From positions 6,230,001 through 6,294,000 of the forward strand of contig JAEVHH010000002.1 in NCBI GenBank assembly GCA_017607445.1: DNA of 64,000 nucleotides. Direction: 5' to 3'. Within the stretch, counting starts at the first letter, position 1; each line of letters opens with the position of its first letter. Under the pieces are notes generated by a model. That model saw nothing but the letters and a program-made list of their open reading frames with translations, did not search any database and had not been told where the DNA came from. The stretch is from Histoplasma ohiense. Lineage: Eukaryota; Ascomycota; Eurotiomycetes; Onygenales; Ajellomycetaceae. Below are positions 23,798-33,905 of this stretch, piece after piece. Position numbers and translations under genes: made by a program.

Positions 23798-24338
23798 ATG
23801 AATACTATTATTATACTAAGTTTTATTTTAAATATTATTTTTTATACAATTGCTGAAGAAATATCAGTAAGTAACAAATATATTTTTTTTAATTATAATT
23901 TTTTTATTATTATAATAACTAATTTTATTTTTATTATAAAGGAAATTATTCCTTCTAATGTCAATAAAAAAATATCTGCTATAAATGATATAATGAATGA
24001 TATAAAATCGGATATTGAAGTTTATAAAAAGCTTAATAATATAGAAAATTCAATGTCTTTTGAAGATGATGATTTTAATGAGTATATATTAAATAAAGTA
24101 AATAGTAAGTAAAATTTACAATCTATTAAATTTATAATAATCAATAAAACTTTTGAAAACTAATGTTATTTTAAATAAAGCATTACAGTCTATAAACAAA
24201 CCAGATAAAACTTTATCTGCTAGAGCTTGGTTTTGTACTTCAGTTTCATGTGCATTTCATTCAGATTGTGATCTGCGCACTGGGCCTTTTCTACATTGTC
24301 ATGGATGTAACTTTTCTTCTCATCGATGTGATCCATAG
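23798..24338 (+). CDS. Candidate two-exon AT-rich gene, Cys/His-rich C-terminus
   Basis: A 104-codon ATG frame (23798-24112) survives in DNA where stop codons should appear about every ten codons. Ending exon 1 at a GTAAAT donor (24098) and resuming after CATTACAG at 24189 gives a phase-0 junction and about 149 residues. The first part is hydrophobic and Ile/Phe-rich with likely membrane segments, then a charged acidic region follows. Exon 2 reads DKTLSARAWFCTSVSCAFHS and ends HCHGCNFSSHRCDP, with six cysteines and several histidines suggesting a metal-binding knuckle. Exon 2 is much less AT-rich than its surroundings. I do not recognise the family. It could be a relic of a transposon protein or a real small gene. 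Confidence 0.3.
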
Positions 24339-24456
24339 AATAAAGTAAAAATAATTTAATAACACAATTTTTTATTATAATAGTTGAAGATAATTATTTA
24401 CAACTTTTATTACAAATATATAATAATAAAATCAATCTTATTATTTCTACTTCTTT

Positions 24457-24545
24457 GTGGTTTCCCACAACTGTGCTGCAACTGGCGGTTGCAGTGTATA
24501 GGCGGTGCCTGCTGTAGGCCGGGCCACACTACCACACATAGCCTT
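24457..24545 (+). repeat. Dispersed repeat C, copy 2
   Basis: Begins GTGGTTTCCCACAACTGTGC and contains GCAGTGTATAGGCGGTGCCT and GGCCGGGCCACACTACCACA. It is an imperfect partner of 20855-20945, and a GC-richer patch in AT-rich flanks. Confidence 0.5.
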
Positions 24546-24857
24546 CTAGCAGCGATTTGGAAGGGATACCAAATATAATACATATGTAGAAAGAGTAAGC
24601 AAAGATATATAAGAGAATAAAAGCTGAGTGTATTATACTATCTCATTCATTTTATTCATCTGACTATTTTGCTTGATCTAGTTCAATCTTATTCAAGTAG
24701 TGGTACTAATGCTACTGAGTCTCTAATCTAACAAGTCTCTTATGAGATATAAGATAAAATCAAAGCTTATACTGTGCCTCTGAGCTTGATGACTAGATCA
24801 GAAAATAGTCACTATCACAGATTAAGATATAATGTCAAAAGAGATATCTAAAATAAC

Positions 24858-25200
24858 TGTGACGGGTTAGCACCCGTTAGTAGTTAACTTACGCAACCAA
24901 CTCCCCTCCTGCACCCACTCGTCCCTGTCATCATGACTCCGCGTAACCCTTGATGCTCTTCCGCCCCACACTCTGCGCTCGCGTAGTTTCTAACGATTCT
25001 TCCGCGTAGCCCTTAACGTTCTTCCGCTCCGCGCTCCACTGTGGGGCGGCTCCTGATATTCTTCCGCCCCGATCTCCCTTCTATAAGAACCCCCTTCGTA
25101 CGACCTTTCCTTCTGATCTCTTTTCTCTTTCTTTCCTTAATCAATTCGTAATCTGTATTTAGGATAGTGCTAGATCGTTAATCGAAGTACGCCCGTAACA
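24858..25200 (+). mobile_element. Solo LTR, family B (GC-rich, promoter-like)
   Basis: A 343-base element starts TGTGACGGGTTAGCACCCGT and ends GTACGCCCGTAACA, so its termini form a short inverted repeat (TGTGACGGG against TGTTACGGG). Flanks ATAAC and ATGAC are a 5-base duplication with one transition. It contains about four copies of a TCTTCCGC motif followed by CTATAAGAACCC, a TATA-like core promoter, and a pyrimidine-rich stretch. These are typical LTR features. Its GC content contrasts with its surroundings, suggesting late insertion or escape from RIP. Confidence 0.7.
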
Positions 25201-25408
25201 ATGACTAGTGATAGCTACAGCAGCAGTCTATAGTAGATGTTAAGAATGCTATATAGAGTTTACTAGAGTGGCCACTGAGACCTTGAATTACACATTTATT
25301 TTGGTTTGGTTTGATCCCAGTCCATTTCTTGGTGTGATTTCCAGTGGGACCAGAATCAGAATAAGAGTGCAAAGTGACTATAATTATTAAAACATGAGTG
25401 AAATGGAA

Positions 25409-25668
25409 TGTAATGCACTCATTTATTATTTCCTTTGTATTCCCTTTGTTTATTCTTACCTCTTTCCATTATATTCTCGCTACCACTATTTCTATATGTT
25501 TATAAATATGTACGCATGTATTCCACACATCTTCTTTTCTCTTCCTTTTCCTTCTTAGCGATTAGCTACTATCAATACTCTCACTATATTATTCTGTTCT
25601 TCAATTACTACATCTTATATTCTATCTTTTACTACTATTCACTCTTCACACTGTCATCGCCCCTCACA
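25409..25668. mobile_element. Complete solo LTR, family A, with TGGAA duplication
   Basis: 260 bases from TGTAATGCACTC to TCGCCCCTCACA, flanked by a perfect 5-base duplication TGGAA (25404-25408 and 25669-25673). It interrupts the left arm of the inverted-repeat element, and the uninterrupted right arm supplies the empty-site allele. This is direct evidence of LTR-retrotransposon integration followed by LTR-LTR recombination. Confidence 0.85.
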
Positions 25669-25842
25669 TGGAACTAATAAACCTTGATATTTCATGTAAA
25701 GTGACTGACTATCAAAAATAAGAACATGATCTGAGACTGACTATGATTTTGACTGAGGTTTGGTCCCATTCTGATGATTATATAATACATATCTAGATAT
25801 CAATCTGATGATATGATTGGTGGAGATATTACCTCTATCTTA

Positions 25843-25928
25843 TTAGGCCACTAGGGCAAAAGAGCTCAATCACCACCAGCGCCGTGGTGGTATAGAGGGT
25901 ACGAATCACCCAATCCAATCCCCCCAAC
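25843..25928 (+). repeat. Short dispersed repeat D, copy 1 (MITE/SINE-like)
   Basis: 86 bases starting TTAGGCCACTAGGGCAAAAG and ending CAATCCCCCCAAC, with a central palindrome ACCACCAGCGCCGTGGTGGT. It is absent from the corresponding place in the right arm of the host element. A second copy in opposite orientation is at 63018-63101. Confidence 0.7.
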
Positions 25929-26218
25929 ATATCTACCAGCTACTGCTGCCAATCTTGCTAAGCTATCCCTCGCTGCTAAGCTATCTATCGCTGCCAATCT
26001 ATATAGGGTAAATCATGGTAAATGGGACCAAATGGGACCAGAACTGATAATTTATAACTAAAACATGACCTGGAACTAGAATTATAATATAAATCATGTA
26101 AAGTGACTGATTTCATAAACACTATATGGGACCAGGACTAAGATATTTGAGAATGGGACTGAGGAAAAATTTGATCCTGGTCCCATGCATGGTCACACGG
26201 CCAGTCTAGATCATAGCA

Positions 26219-26350
26219 TAGCAGCGAGGGATATCTTAGCAGTGATAGATATCTTAGCAGTGATAGATAGCTTAGCAGCGAGGGATAGCTTAGCAGCGAG
26301 GGATAGCTTAGCAGCGAGGGATAGCTTAGCAGCGAGGGATAGCTTAGCAG
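26219..26350 (+). repeat. 18-base tandem repeat in right arm
   Basis: About seven copies of the unit AGCGAGGGATAGCTTAGC, with two diverged units near the start (AGTGATAGATATCTTAGC). The left arm has only about three, so the array has expanded or contracted since the arms formed. Both strands read through as short repeated peptides (DSLAAR), which I regard as fortuitous. Confidence 0.8.
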
Positions 26351-26705
26351 AATTGGTAGCAGTAGCTGGTAGATAGACTAGTAGCACTAATAGAGATAAT
26401 ATCTCCACCAATCATATCATCAGATTGATATGTAGATATGTATTATATAATCATCAGAATGGAATCAAATTTCAGTCAAAATCATGATCAGTCTGACAGT
26501 CTCAGATCATGTTCTTATTTTTGATAGTCACTTTACATGAAATATCAAGGTTTATTAGTCTCATTTCACTCATGTTTTAATAATTCTTAGTCACTTTACA
26601 CTCCCATTCTAATCATGGTCCCACTAGAAATCACACCAAGAAATGGACTAGGACCAAACCAAACCAAACCAAATGTGTAATTCATGGTCCCAGCGGCCAC
26701 TCTAG

Positions 26706-27389
26706 GTGTAGCTTGTCAAAGTCTCTGACTGCATATAGCCTTAGAAAAAAATATGAAGAACAACAATAACAACAACAATTAAGAACCGATATAATAATTT
26801 CAAAAAATAGAGATCGCTAAGCTCAGCTGTAAAAGATTCATCATAAACACTAAAATAGAGGCGAATCATAAGTGGTTAGGAGGCCGCATTACTGCCATAA
26901 GATCCGCGCAAAACCCATTTTTCAATTAGTTATATATAACTATGTATTAGAGAAGAGATTGACCGTACTCCATATCGCGCTACCTGGAGTCCTTAGGTAC
27001 TGTGTATGGTTAACCCGATTCACAAAGAGAATTGCGGTCGTATCCGTATTCAGACCGAGGCTTGTTTCCATTCCAATAGTTACCGAGGACATTTTTCCCC
27101 ATAAAACCTACCGCTTTACTCCGCATCTCCAACTCTTCTTCGCGCTTCCAAGTCCACTTCAGTGCGTTTCTCCCATTGCTCCCCGAGGATGGAAAACGAT
27201 TGATTGTGCATGGAACTCCACGAAGCTTGTGCTCGAGACCACTGCATATATAGCCAACGCCATGTCCACTCGTCGCGCCACCAACTGTATCTGAATCCGC
27301 TGCACTAAACGGACCCTCCATATCCAGCTTAGACAACCACTCTCACCCCTTTCTCTAAGATACAAATCTTGGCCAAAGGCCCCATCATC
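26706..27389. other. Intergenic, presumed upstream region of aldehyde dehydrogenase
   Basis: No gene seen. A 140-codon frame at 26872-27294 has a different composition from known proteins and overlaps the likely promoter and leader. Confidence 0.5.
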
Positions 27390-29822
27390 ATGGCTACTGT
27401 CGACCTCCCGACTCTCCAATTCACCCCTGTGGAGGAGATCCCTGCGAAAGTCAGGAAGGTGCGCACTACTTTCTTCCAACACAAGACTCGTCCTATCGAG
27501 TTCCGGATTCAACAGCTGCGAAAGCTATACTGGGCGTGAGTTCTGGATTTTCTTCTATGTTTGCCTTGGTCATTTTATTTTGTTTTATTGAGCGATTGTT
27601 ATCACCCTTCCTAAACTGACCAAATTCTTCCGTCAATTAAATCCAACTACAGCTTGAAAGATCGTGAACATTTAGTCGTGGAAGCCCTCTACCGGGATTT
27701 GGGGAAGCCAAAATATGAAGCTTATGTATCTGAGATCAACATAGTGGAGAACGATATCGTCTTCATACAAAAAAACGTGGCCAAGTGGGCCAAGGATGAA
27801 AAAGCCCAGAATATTAATATGCCGTTTACCTTGATGAAGCCGAGAATCAGAAAGGACCCCTTGGGCTGCGTACTTGTGATTGGGTGAGCTACACCTATCA
27901 CCTCCGCGCAGCGGATCTTCTTCGACGTATAAACCGATGAATATGAACGATCACTAACTATTTGCATAGAGCTTTTAATGTTCCGTTTAGCCTTAATATC
28001 CTTCCATTAATTGGTGCTATCGCGGCAGGAAATACAGTCGTGGTTAAGCCGAGTGAATCTTCGCCCAACTGTGCCGCTGTGCTGCAGGAAATTATCGAAG
28101 CTGCAATCGATCCAGATGTTGTGTCTGTCGTCCAGGGGGGAGCTACAGAAACCCAGGCTCTTCTAGCTGAGCGCTGGGACAAAATCTGCTTTACTGGCAA
28201 CGCGACCGTCGGCCGTATTGTTGCCCAAGCTGCTGCTCCCAACCTGACCCCAGTTCTACTCGAGCTTGGTGGCCGCAATCCAGCATTTATCACCAAGAAA
28301 GCCGATGTGCGACTGGCTGCAAGACGGCTATTTTGGGCTAAGACTTTCAACGCTGGCCAGGTTTGCCTGTCGCAAAACTACATCCTTGTCGATAAAGAGA
28401 TCGTGTCGCAACTGGTGACGGAGTTTGGCAAGGTGTGGAAGGAGTTCTACCCAGATGGCGTGAAGGCATCCCCAGACTTCTGCCGTATCATTAACGATGC
28501 CGCTTTCCGCCGGATTAAAGGCATGATTGATAGCACGAAGGGCAAGATTCTGCTCGGGGGCACAATGGATGAAAAGGAGCGGTTTATCGAACCGACTTTG
28601 GTCCAGGTCGATTCTGCAGATGATCCTCTCGTCCGCCGGGAGACCTTTGGCCCAGTAATCACGATTTTGCCTGTAGGCGATCTTGATGAGGCCATTAGGA
28701 TCTCAAATGATGTCGATAATACTCCGTTAGCCGCTTACGCATTTGGAACAAAAAAGGAGGTCGAAAAAGGTGCGGTTTTTTTTGTGTTTATTCATAGCTA
28801 ACCCCCCCTCCCCTCCTCAATTTTCTGCTTTGCTATCCCTAAATTTTAATCGATACTAACACACAAAATTCCCACGTAGTCCTCTCCTGCGTCCGTTCCG
28901 GAGGTGCCACAATCAACGACACCTACATGCACGGCATCATTCCAAACGTGCCCTTCGGTGGTGTCGGCGAGAGTGGAAGCGGTGCTTACCATGGGCGAAG
29001 CAGCTTCGATGCATTCGTGCACCGGCGGTCGATCGCCACTACACCAGGCTGGGTCGAACGAATGCTCTCTGTTCGATACCCACCATACGCTGGAAAGTTG
29101 TGGAGCACACTCCGGTCCGGGACAGTGGCTCCCAATTTCGATCGGAGTGGGAGAACAACGACTGGCTTTTGGGGCTGGATAATTTGGTTCATTACGTTTG
29201 GTGGAGGCGCTAATAAGTCCGGAGCAAGTCGTGCGGCTGTTGCTGTTGTCGGTTAGTCAAATCTCCCCGTCTCCCTCTTCCCCCTTCCTTGCTTTCCTTC
29301 TCCTTCCAATTTTAGTTCCCGCTTCCTTTTCATAATCTCATTTTAATATATTCGAACTCTTACCATATTAATGCCAACCCCTTACGTTCTTCATCATAGA
29401 CTCGAACCATACCTCCTTTTAAATGATCCCTTACCCCATCTCTTGATGTCTGTATTGCATTTTTCCAGATTATTTCCCCCAATAACTAACCAAATTCGTG
29501 CCCTGCGGTTTCATTCCAACACGTTCCTTCCCTTTATACCCATTTCGTACAGCATATCAGCGCCACACCACGGCTTTTCTTAATATCATATTTTTTCAGT
29601 TCTGCTGTTTTTGAAACAAGTATATCCCGCTTCCAAGAAAAATTTGCGCATACAAACACCCTCAAGCGATATTCAAATGTAGTCTACTTTCTTTATTTAC
29701 CTTCAATCCCAACTGCGATCTGTAACCTGTTACTAACTAATAATTCCGCGTGTCTCCGTACGCAAAATTATATAGCCGCCGTCGCCCTCAACTACTACAT
29801 CAAGCGCGGAGTCAAAGTCTAA
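27390..29822 (+). CDS. HFD1: Fatty aldehyde dehydrogenase (Hfd1/ALDH3 type)
   Basis: NAD(P)-dependent aldehyde dehydrogenase of the ALDH3 group. It oxidises long-chain fatty aldehydes, and yeast Hfd1 acts in sphingolipid breakdown and in making the CoQ ring precursor. Five exons (27390-27535, 27653-27883, 27970-28769, 28880-29251, 29776-29822) give about 531 residues. The catalytic Glu is in LLELGGRN (about 224) and the nucleophile Cys in FNAGQVCLSQNY (about 258). KPSESSPNCA and FTGNATVG line the cofactor site, and ETFGPV and PFGGVGESGSGAYHG are conserved. The C-terminus has a hydrophobic Trp/Ile segment (GFWGWIIWFITFGG) and a last exon AAVALNYYIKRGVKV, consistent with a membrane anchor. The last intron is long (524 bases); without it the protein would end after AVAVVG. 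Confidence 0.88.
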
Positions 29823-30584
29823 ATCCAAAAGAAGTTCATAGGCCATAAATCAGGTCCATGGAAATATCCATCATCTTCGCGTCTTCCTCCATTTGCGACT
29901 GGCTATTGCGAAGTAACATCTTTATTCCCAGCATGATTAGTTATTGTTTATTGATTACTTAATTAGTTCTGTACCTAACTAACTAGTTGTCCATTTTCCT
30001 TGGGAAAAAAACCTCTTATGATCTCTTAATCGATTTCGATGGACCTCCACTCCCATTGCCCAGCCCTTGCGTTACTGTCCCCCGTTTGTCCCATGCTTCT
30101 CTGCGTTTACCATGGCAAAAGGTTTCCATTCCATTCATTAGGATCTCCAGTTCCGCTTCCTTGCTCTTTTACATTTTCTTCTTTAGTGTTTTTTCTCTAA
30201 AGTTGTTATGTATGTTCGTATATGTATATGCCGTAAAAAGTGACCGACCGTAAATTTGAAATAGCACTCCTTGCTTACGCCTTTCTGATTTCGTGAAAGT
30301 TTCTTCTCTCTGATTCTTCTTCCCCCCCTCAAAATAGCGTGTCTCATATGCATACATACTGCCCTTGAGATATCCATGAGGCAAAGGAGAGCAGGGAAGT
30401 AAGAAATGGAGGCGAGTCGTTGGTGGAGAGCGGAGTGAAAGGGATGATGTTGCTGCAGATAATGATGTCTCTCACGCCGATTTAAAATTTTGAACAGCAA
30501 AATTAACATTAAAAGAGGAAAGAGATACGGATCCCCCACTCCGGCCTCGTTCACGATTCATGAGCCAGTTCATTGATGAGCTTT

Positions 30585-30617
<33 letters not shown>

Positions 30618-30684
30618 CTCATTAGATATATAAAATCTCCCCATTTTCAATCCTTCCTGATCAATTTTTTGTTTCTGCCTTCCA
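29823..30684. other. Intergenic between convergent genes
   Basis: The 3' flanks of the dehydrogenase and AP-3 mu genes. It contains a run of 30 A at 30586-30615, and I see nothing else. Confidence 0.6.
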
Positions 30685-32624
30685 TCAACACCTCTTCTCC
30701 ACTCCCTGCCGACTAACACATAAATACTTAACCCCCTTATACGGCTTAACCCCTTCACCCAGCCCCCGACTCCTACGCGTATCGACCATTAACCCGTCGA
30801 CCCGTATCCCGCTCGGCAGCCATCCGCGCACCGTAAACGACACAGAAACAGAAGATGGCATCAAATAGGCCATCTGAGACTTGCGAGAACGTTCGAGCGG
30901 TATCGTCGCTGTGCTCGTCGAGCCCTGCAGACCGGATGATGCCATAGCCATAGAGGTGGTGCGGGGTTGTTCCAGCTGCTGGTAGCTACTGCTTTCGGGC
31001 TGATGGGTAAGGGTATCGTCGTAGTAGCCAATTAGAGGGTTCGAGCGGTATTGATTGCGTGTGGTTGTTGGGGACTGGTGTCCGTTATCGTCCTCTTCGT
31101 CGGCGAGCGAGGAGAGGGGACCGGTGATTGTGCAGCGTAGTGTTGCGGTGCCGGAAACACTACCTGCATCTTTGCTCGTCGTCGGGACGCGCCATTTGAG
31201 CATGGAGCTCCCTGGCGTGAAATTTGCTTCGCCGCGGCTGGCGCGGAGATCTGCGAGGTTTCGCACGGAGGAAGAGATGGGGACTGTGACTACTACTTCT
31301 TCTATGGTCGGGGCATTGGAGCTGGAACTGGAGCCCGCTCCGAGGAATGACGGGGTAGATGTCCCTGAACCGTGGCCGGGTAATCCACTTCTGGGTGGCA
31401 GGCCAGGGAAATTGGTGTTTAAGGTAAGCCGGACTTCGAATTCAGCACCGGTCGGCCCCAGCGATCTTTGCAGATCTACGGTGGCAGGCAGGAATAACTT
31501 TTCCATGTGGTTGGGTGGCTTATCCGCGTCAGGCTCGACGGGCTGCAGGTCGACTTCATAGCCTGCCAGAACAAAACGACCGTCGGGAGGGATGAAGCTG
31601 AGCTCTCCAGGATTTTCTCTCCATCGCGCAAGACGGACGCATGGATGGAATACGGGGAGTTGGAATTTGTGGGCTAGGTTCTTCTGGCCTCCGGGGGCAG
31701 CAAGGGAGAGTAATAAGTCGGGCACACCCGACACTTTCGCAGTGAAGACGATAGTCCCATGCACCAGGGCTGAAATCGGCCTTCCTGAAGGAGCCATTGT
31801 AACAGATAAAGATTCAACTATATCAACATATAGCTCGTTGGATGTATGCCGGACTCCCCGCCGTCGCCACGGGATGGCCGGTGCTGACGCTCCATTTACA
31901 TGTGACGGAGTGGTCAATGAGGATTTCAGTGAATTCGAAGGACCAAGGATTGGTGAAGCACTGTTTGGCTCATGCGGAATATTGCACAGCTACTGGTCAG
32001 CCCGCCACTCCCAGAACGAGCAAGAAAAAAAAACCTAAATTAAAACAAAAGTTGCGAAATGATAACGGGGTGGCATACTGACCCTGGCAAGCCGACCCCA
32101 ACAAGGAGCTTATCCATCCAACCCGGGATCTCAACAATTTCCTGCAGTGCATTCGGCTCCGTATTGCAGATAATCCCCCCATCACACATTTCATTTAATA
32201 GTTGCGCGACAACGTCATAATTACTTTGTATCTTCGCCGCCAGAAGCGGGGCGCCGACGAATTCCTCCAACACATCGATGAGGCGATGGAGAAATTCGAG
32301 GACGATGAGGGGTTCACTCTCCGAATTTGAAGGGACTAGGAACAGGAGGTTTGAGTGTGTTACCGAGAAAACGGATATTGGGGGGGAGGCATTGGAGAGA
32401 TATAGGAGTGAAGGGCGCGGGGTGGGGTGGGCGCGGAAGAGGGCGAGGAGCACAGTTGCGGCGGGAGGTCGGCCGCGGTAGACGTGCTCAAGGATAGGAG
32501 TGCTGTAAAATTCAGTAACACAGCCAAACTAGCTACTATTTATTTATTTTCTTTTATTTTATATCTTGGGAGTCACTTACTTCAGCTCATCGAATATGTA
32601 AAGCGCTTCTACAGCGCTGTTCAT
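30685..32624 (-). CDS. APM3: AP-3 adaptor complex mu subunit
   Basis: Medium subunit of the AP-3 adaptor, which sorts cargo from Golgi or endosomes directly to the vacuole. Three exons (32624-32581, 32502-32079, 31989-30685) join in frame to about 590 residues. The N-terminal longin-like domain begins MNSAVEALYIFDE and contains EFLHRLIDVLEEFVGAPLLA. The mu-homology domain starts near IPWRRRGVRHTSNELYVDIV, the canonical junction for recognising tyrosine-based signals. Low-complexity Ser/Thr inserts interrupt the C-terminal domain before the typical end GVKYLCVSRQGVE. The second intron uses a GTATGC donor (after PGS), which fits the frame; the nearer GTCAGT site would not. It shares a 397-base divergent upstream region with the DMAC1-like gene. 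Confidence 0.88.
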
Positions 32625-33020
32625 TGTTGCCGGCTCTGCTATCTTTGCTGCTCGCTGGTAGCTTAAACAAGAGCGAAAGATGATGGTGGAGGACGAGTGA
32701 TTATGTAAAAGTGTGGTCATCACCTCTCACAGGTTTGGAGTAACATGAAGTTGAGTGTCCGCAAAGTGCTAAATCCCAACCTGATAAAGCTCTCTCGAAA
32801 AAAATGTATGTATCATCCAACTCACGTCCACTGTTCATTGATTGATTGGTAGATGCATTGCCCATGTCATGGATTTGTAAAATACAATTGATTGACGTTG
32901 CTGAGTTAGATAATAGAGAACGGAGCAATGATATGACGAGAAAATTCAAAAGACCCAAACGCCGATTCTGAGTGTGCAATCACTCCGCCCCTTCACAGCT
33001 AATTAATTAAACAAGTTATA

Positions 33021-33159
33021 ATGGCTAGAGAGGATACTTCATGGGACATAACTCCCAGAGATATGAAGAAAGCTATTACGCAAGAAAAATACGAGGATGA
33101 TTGCCTTGCTTGTAAGGTTACAGGTGCGGAAATAGCCTACCCTTCCGGGGAAGACGAGC

Positions 33160-33196
<37 letters not shown>

Positions 33197-33412
33197 CAAC
33201 ATTCAATTATTCTAACGCATATTCATATAGGAAGTTTGGCCTTCATTGGTCTCGGCGTATATAGCTACATCTCCGGCATGAATAATCTCACGAAACAAGA
33301 AAAGGTTATCTTGAACAGCAAGTCTCCGTATAGGATGGGTTCGAGACGGTTAGGCATTGCGACGATATCGGCGACGTTGGTTGGAATGGGGATATGGCGC
33401 GCTCTTCATTAA
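33021..33412 (+). CDS. DMAC1-like (DUF4536) small membrane protein
   Basis: A 94-residue protein from two exons (33021-33123, 33231-33412). It has a soluble N-terminus ending in DDCLACKVTG, a Cys-x-x-Cys motif directly before a membrane segment (SLAFIGLGVYSYISG), and a second short hydrophobic segment (GIATISATLVGMGIW). This CxxC-plus-two-helices plan matches distal membrane-arm assembly component 1-like proteins, which in animals help assemble mitochondrial complex I. A role at the inner membrane is inferred. The intron holds a 34-base A run at 33161-33194, so read-through gives a false Lys-rich tail. Confidence 0.75.
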
Positions 33413-33905
33413 AAATTTACTTGTTTTCTTTTTTTAGATGTGATACCACTCTAATCATTGTTGGGCATTGTTCCGTTGATAGATACTAGTATGTTGCACG
33501 GCAGGACGGGGAGCAGGATGTTCCTTAAGGTCTTTTGCCTCCTCCAAAGCGTTTGATAAACTTGTCACTCTAGGGGAGATGTGAAATATGTGTACATGAA
33601 TTTGCAAAATGAGCTCCATATCATCTGATCATGGGTATCTTGATTGGATGCTATCTATGTAAAATGAAAATGCTGGAATATTGACTCCGTAAATGCTTCT
33701 AATCACGATACCACTATTCGTTTGACCGTTGAAAAAAAGGGGGCGGGAGGAAGCAAAAGAGAGAAGCCAATAAAAGGGGAAAAAAGAGGCAAAAGTAAAA
33801 GCAAATGAATGCCATAATAATGCTCCATAATAATGCTCCATCGTTATCCGAATGTTTCTCTATCCCAATTTTATGTCCCCCAAACGTCGACGTTCAGTTA
33901 ACTGT
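33413..33905. other. Intergenic between convergent genes
   Basis: The 3' flanks of the DMAC1-like gene and of the uncharacterised reverse-strand gene. No feature seen except the direct repeat ATAATGCTCC near 33816-33838. Confidence 0.6.

Larger units (their letters stand above)
25263..26705. mobile_element. Long inverted-repeat element (about 1.4 kb) with nested insertions
   Basis: Left arm (25263 to about 25995) and right arm (26705 back to about 26219) are reverse complements, both beginning CTAGAGTGGCC from the outside and sharing ACATTT-GGTTTGGTTTG and TTTCTTGGTGTGATTT. Removing a solo LTR (25409-25668) and an 86-base repeat (25843-25928) from the left arm restores collinearity with the right arm. 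The core (about 26000-26215) holds further degenerate copies of arm subrepeats (AAAACATGA...TCATGTAAAGTGACTGA). No transposase is visible, so it is a non-autonomous foldback-type element. Confidence 0.75.
20100..26800. other. AT-rich repeat island with nested transposable elements
   Basis: About 6.7 kb with no conserved host gene. It contains solo LTRs of two families, a long inverted-repeat element, dispersed repeat pairs differing mainly by C-to-T and G-to-A, and an extremely AT-rich core (about 23290-24200). Short GC-normal patches (for example 23040-23220 and the LTR at 24858-25200) interrupt it. This is the pattern of an ascomycete genome with repeat-induced point mutation and later fresh insertions. 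Subparts are listed separately. Confidence 0.8.

Noticed and set aside
25843..25928. Possible tRNA gene in the 86-base repeat
   Set aside because: It lacks a cloverleaf and B box; the palindrome is explained better as a miniature element.
26185..26411. Repetitive peptide frames (DSLAAR and AAKLSL repeats) as a tandem-repeat protein
   Set aside because: They are translations of an 18-base DNA repeat in a non-coding palindrome, open on both strands for that reason.
31055..31561. 168-codon + strand frame opposite AP-3 mu
   Set aside because: Shadow of the antisense AP-3 mu exon, with no family resemblance.
33021..33215. Lys-rich tail of the DMAC1-like frame as real protein
   Set aside because: It is intronic poly-A; the splice join to 33231 restores a conserved membrane segment.
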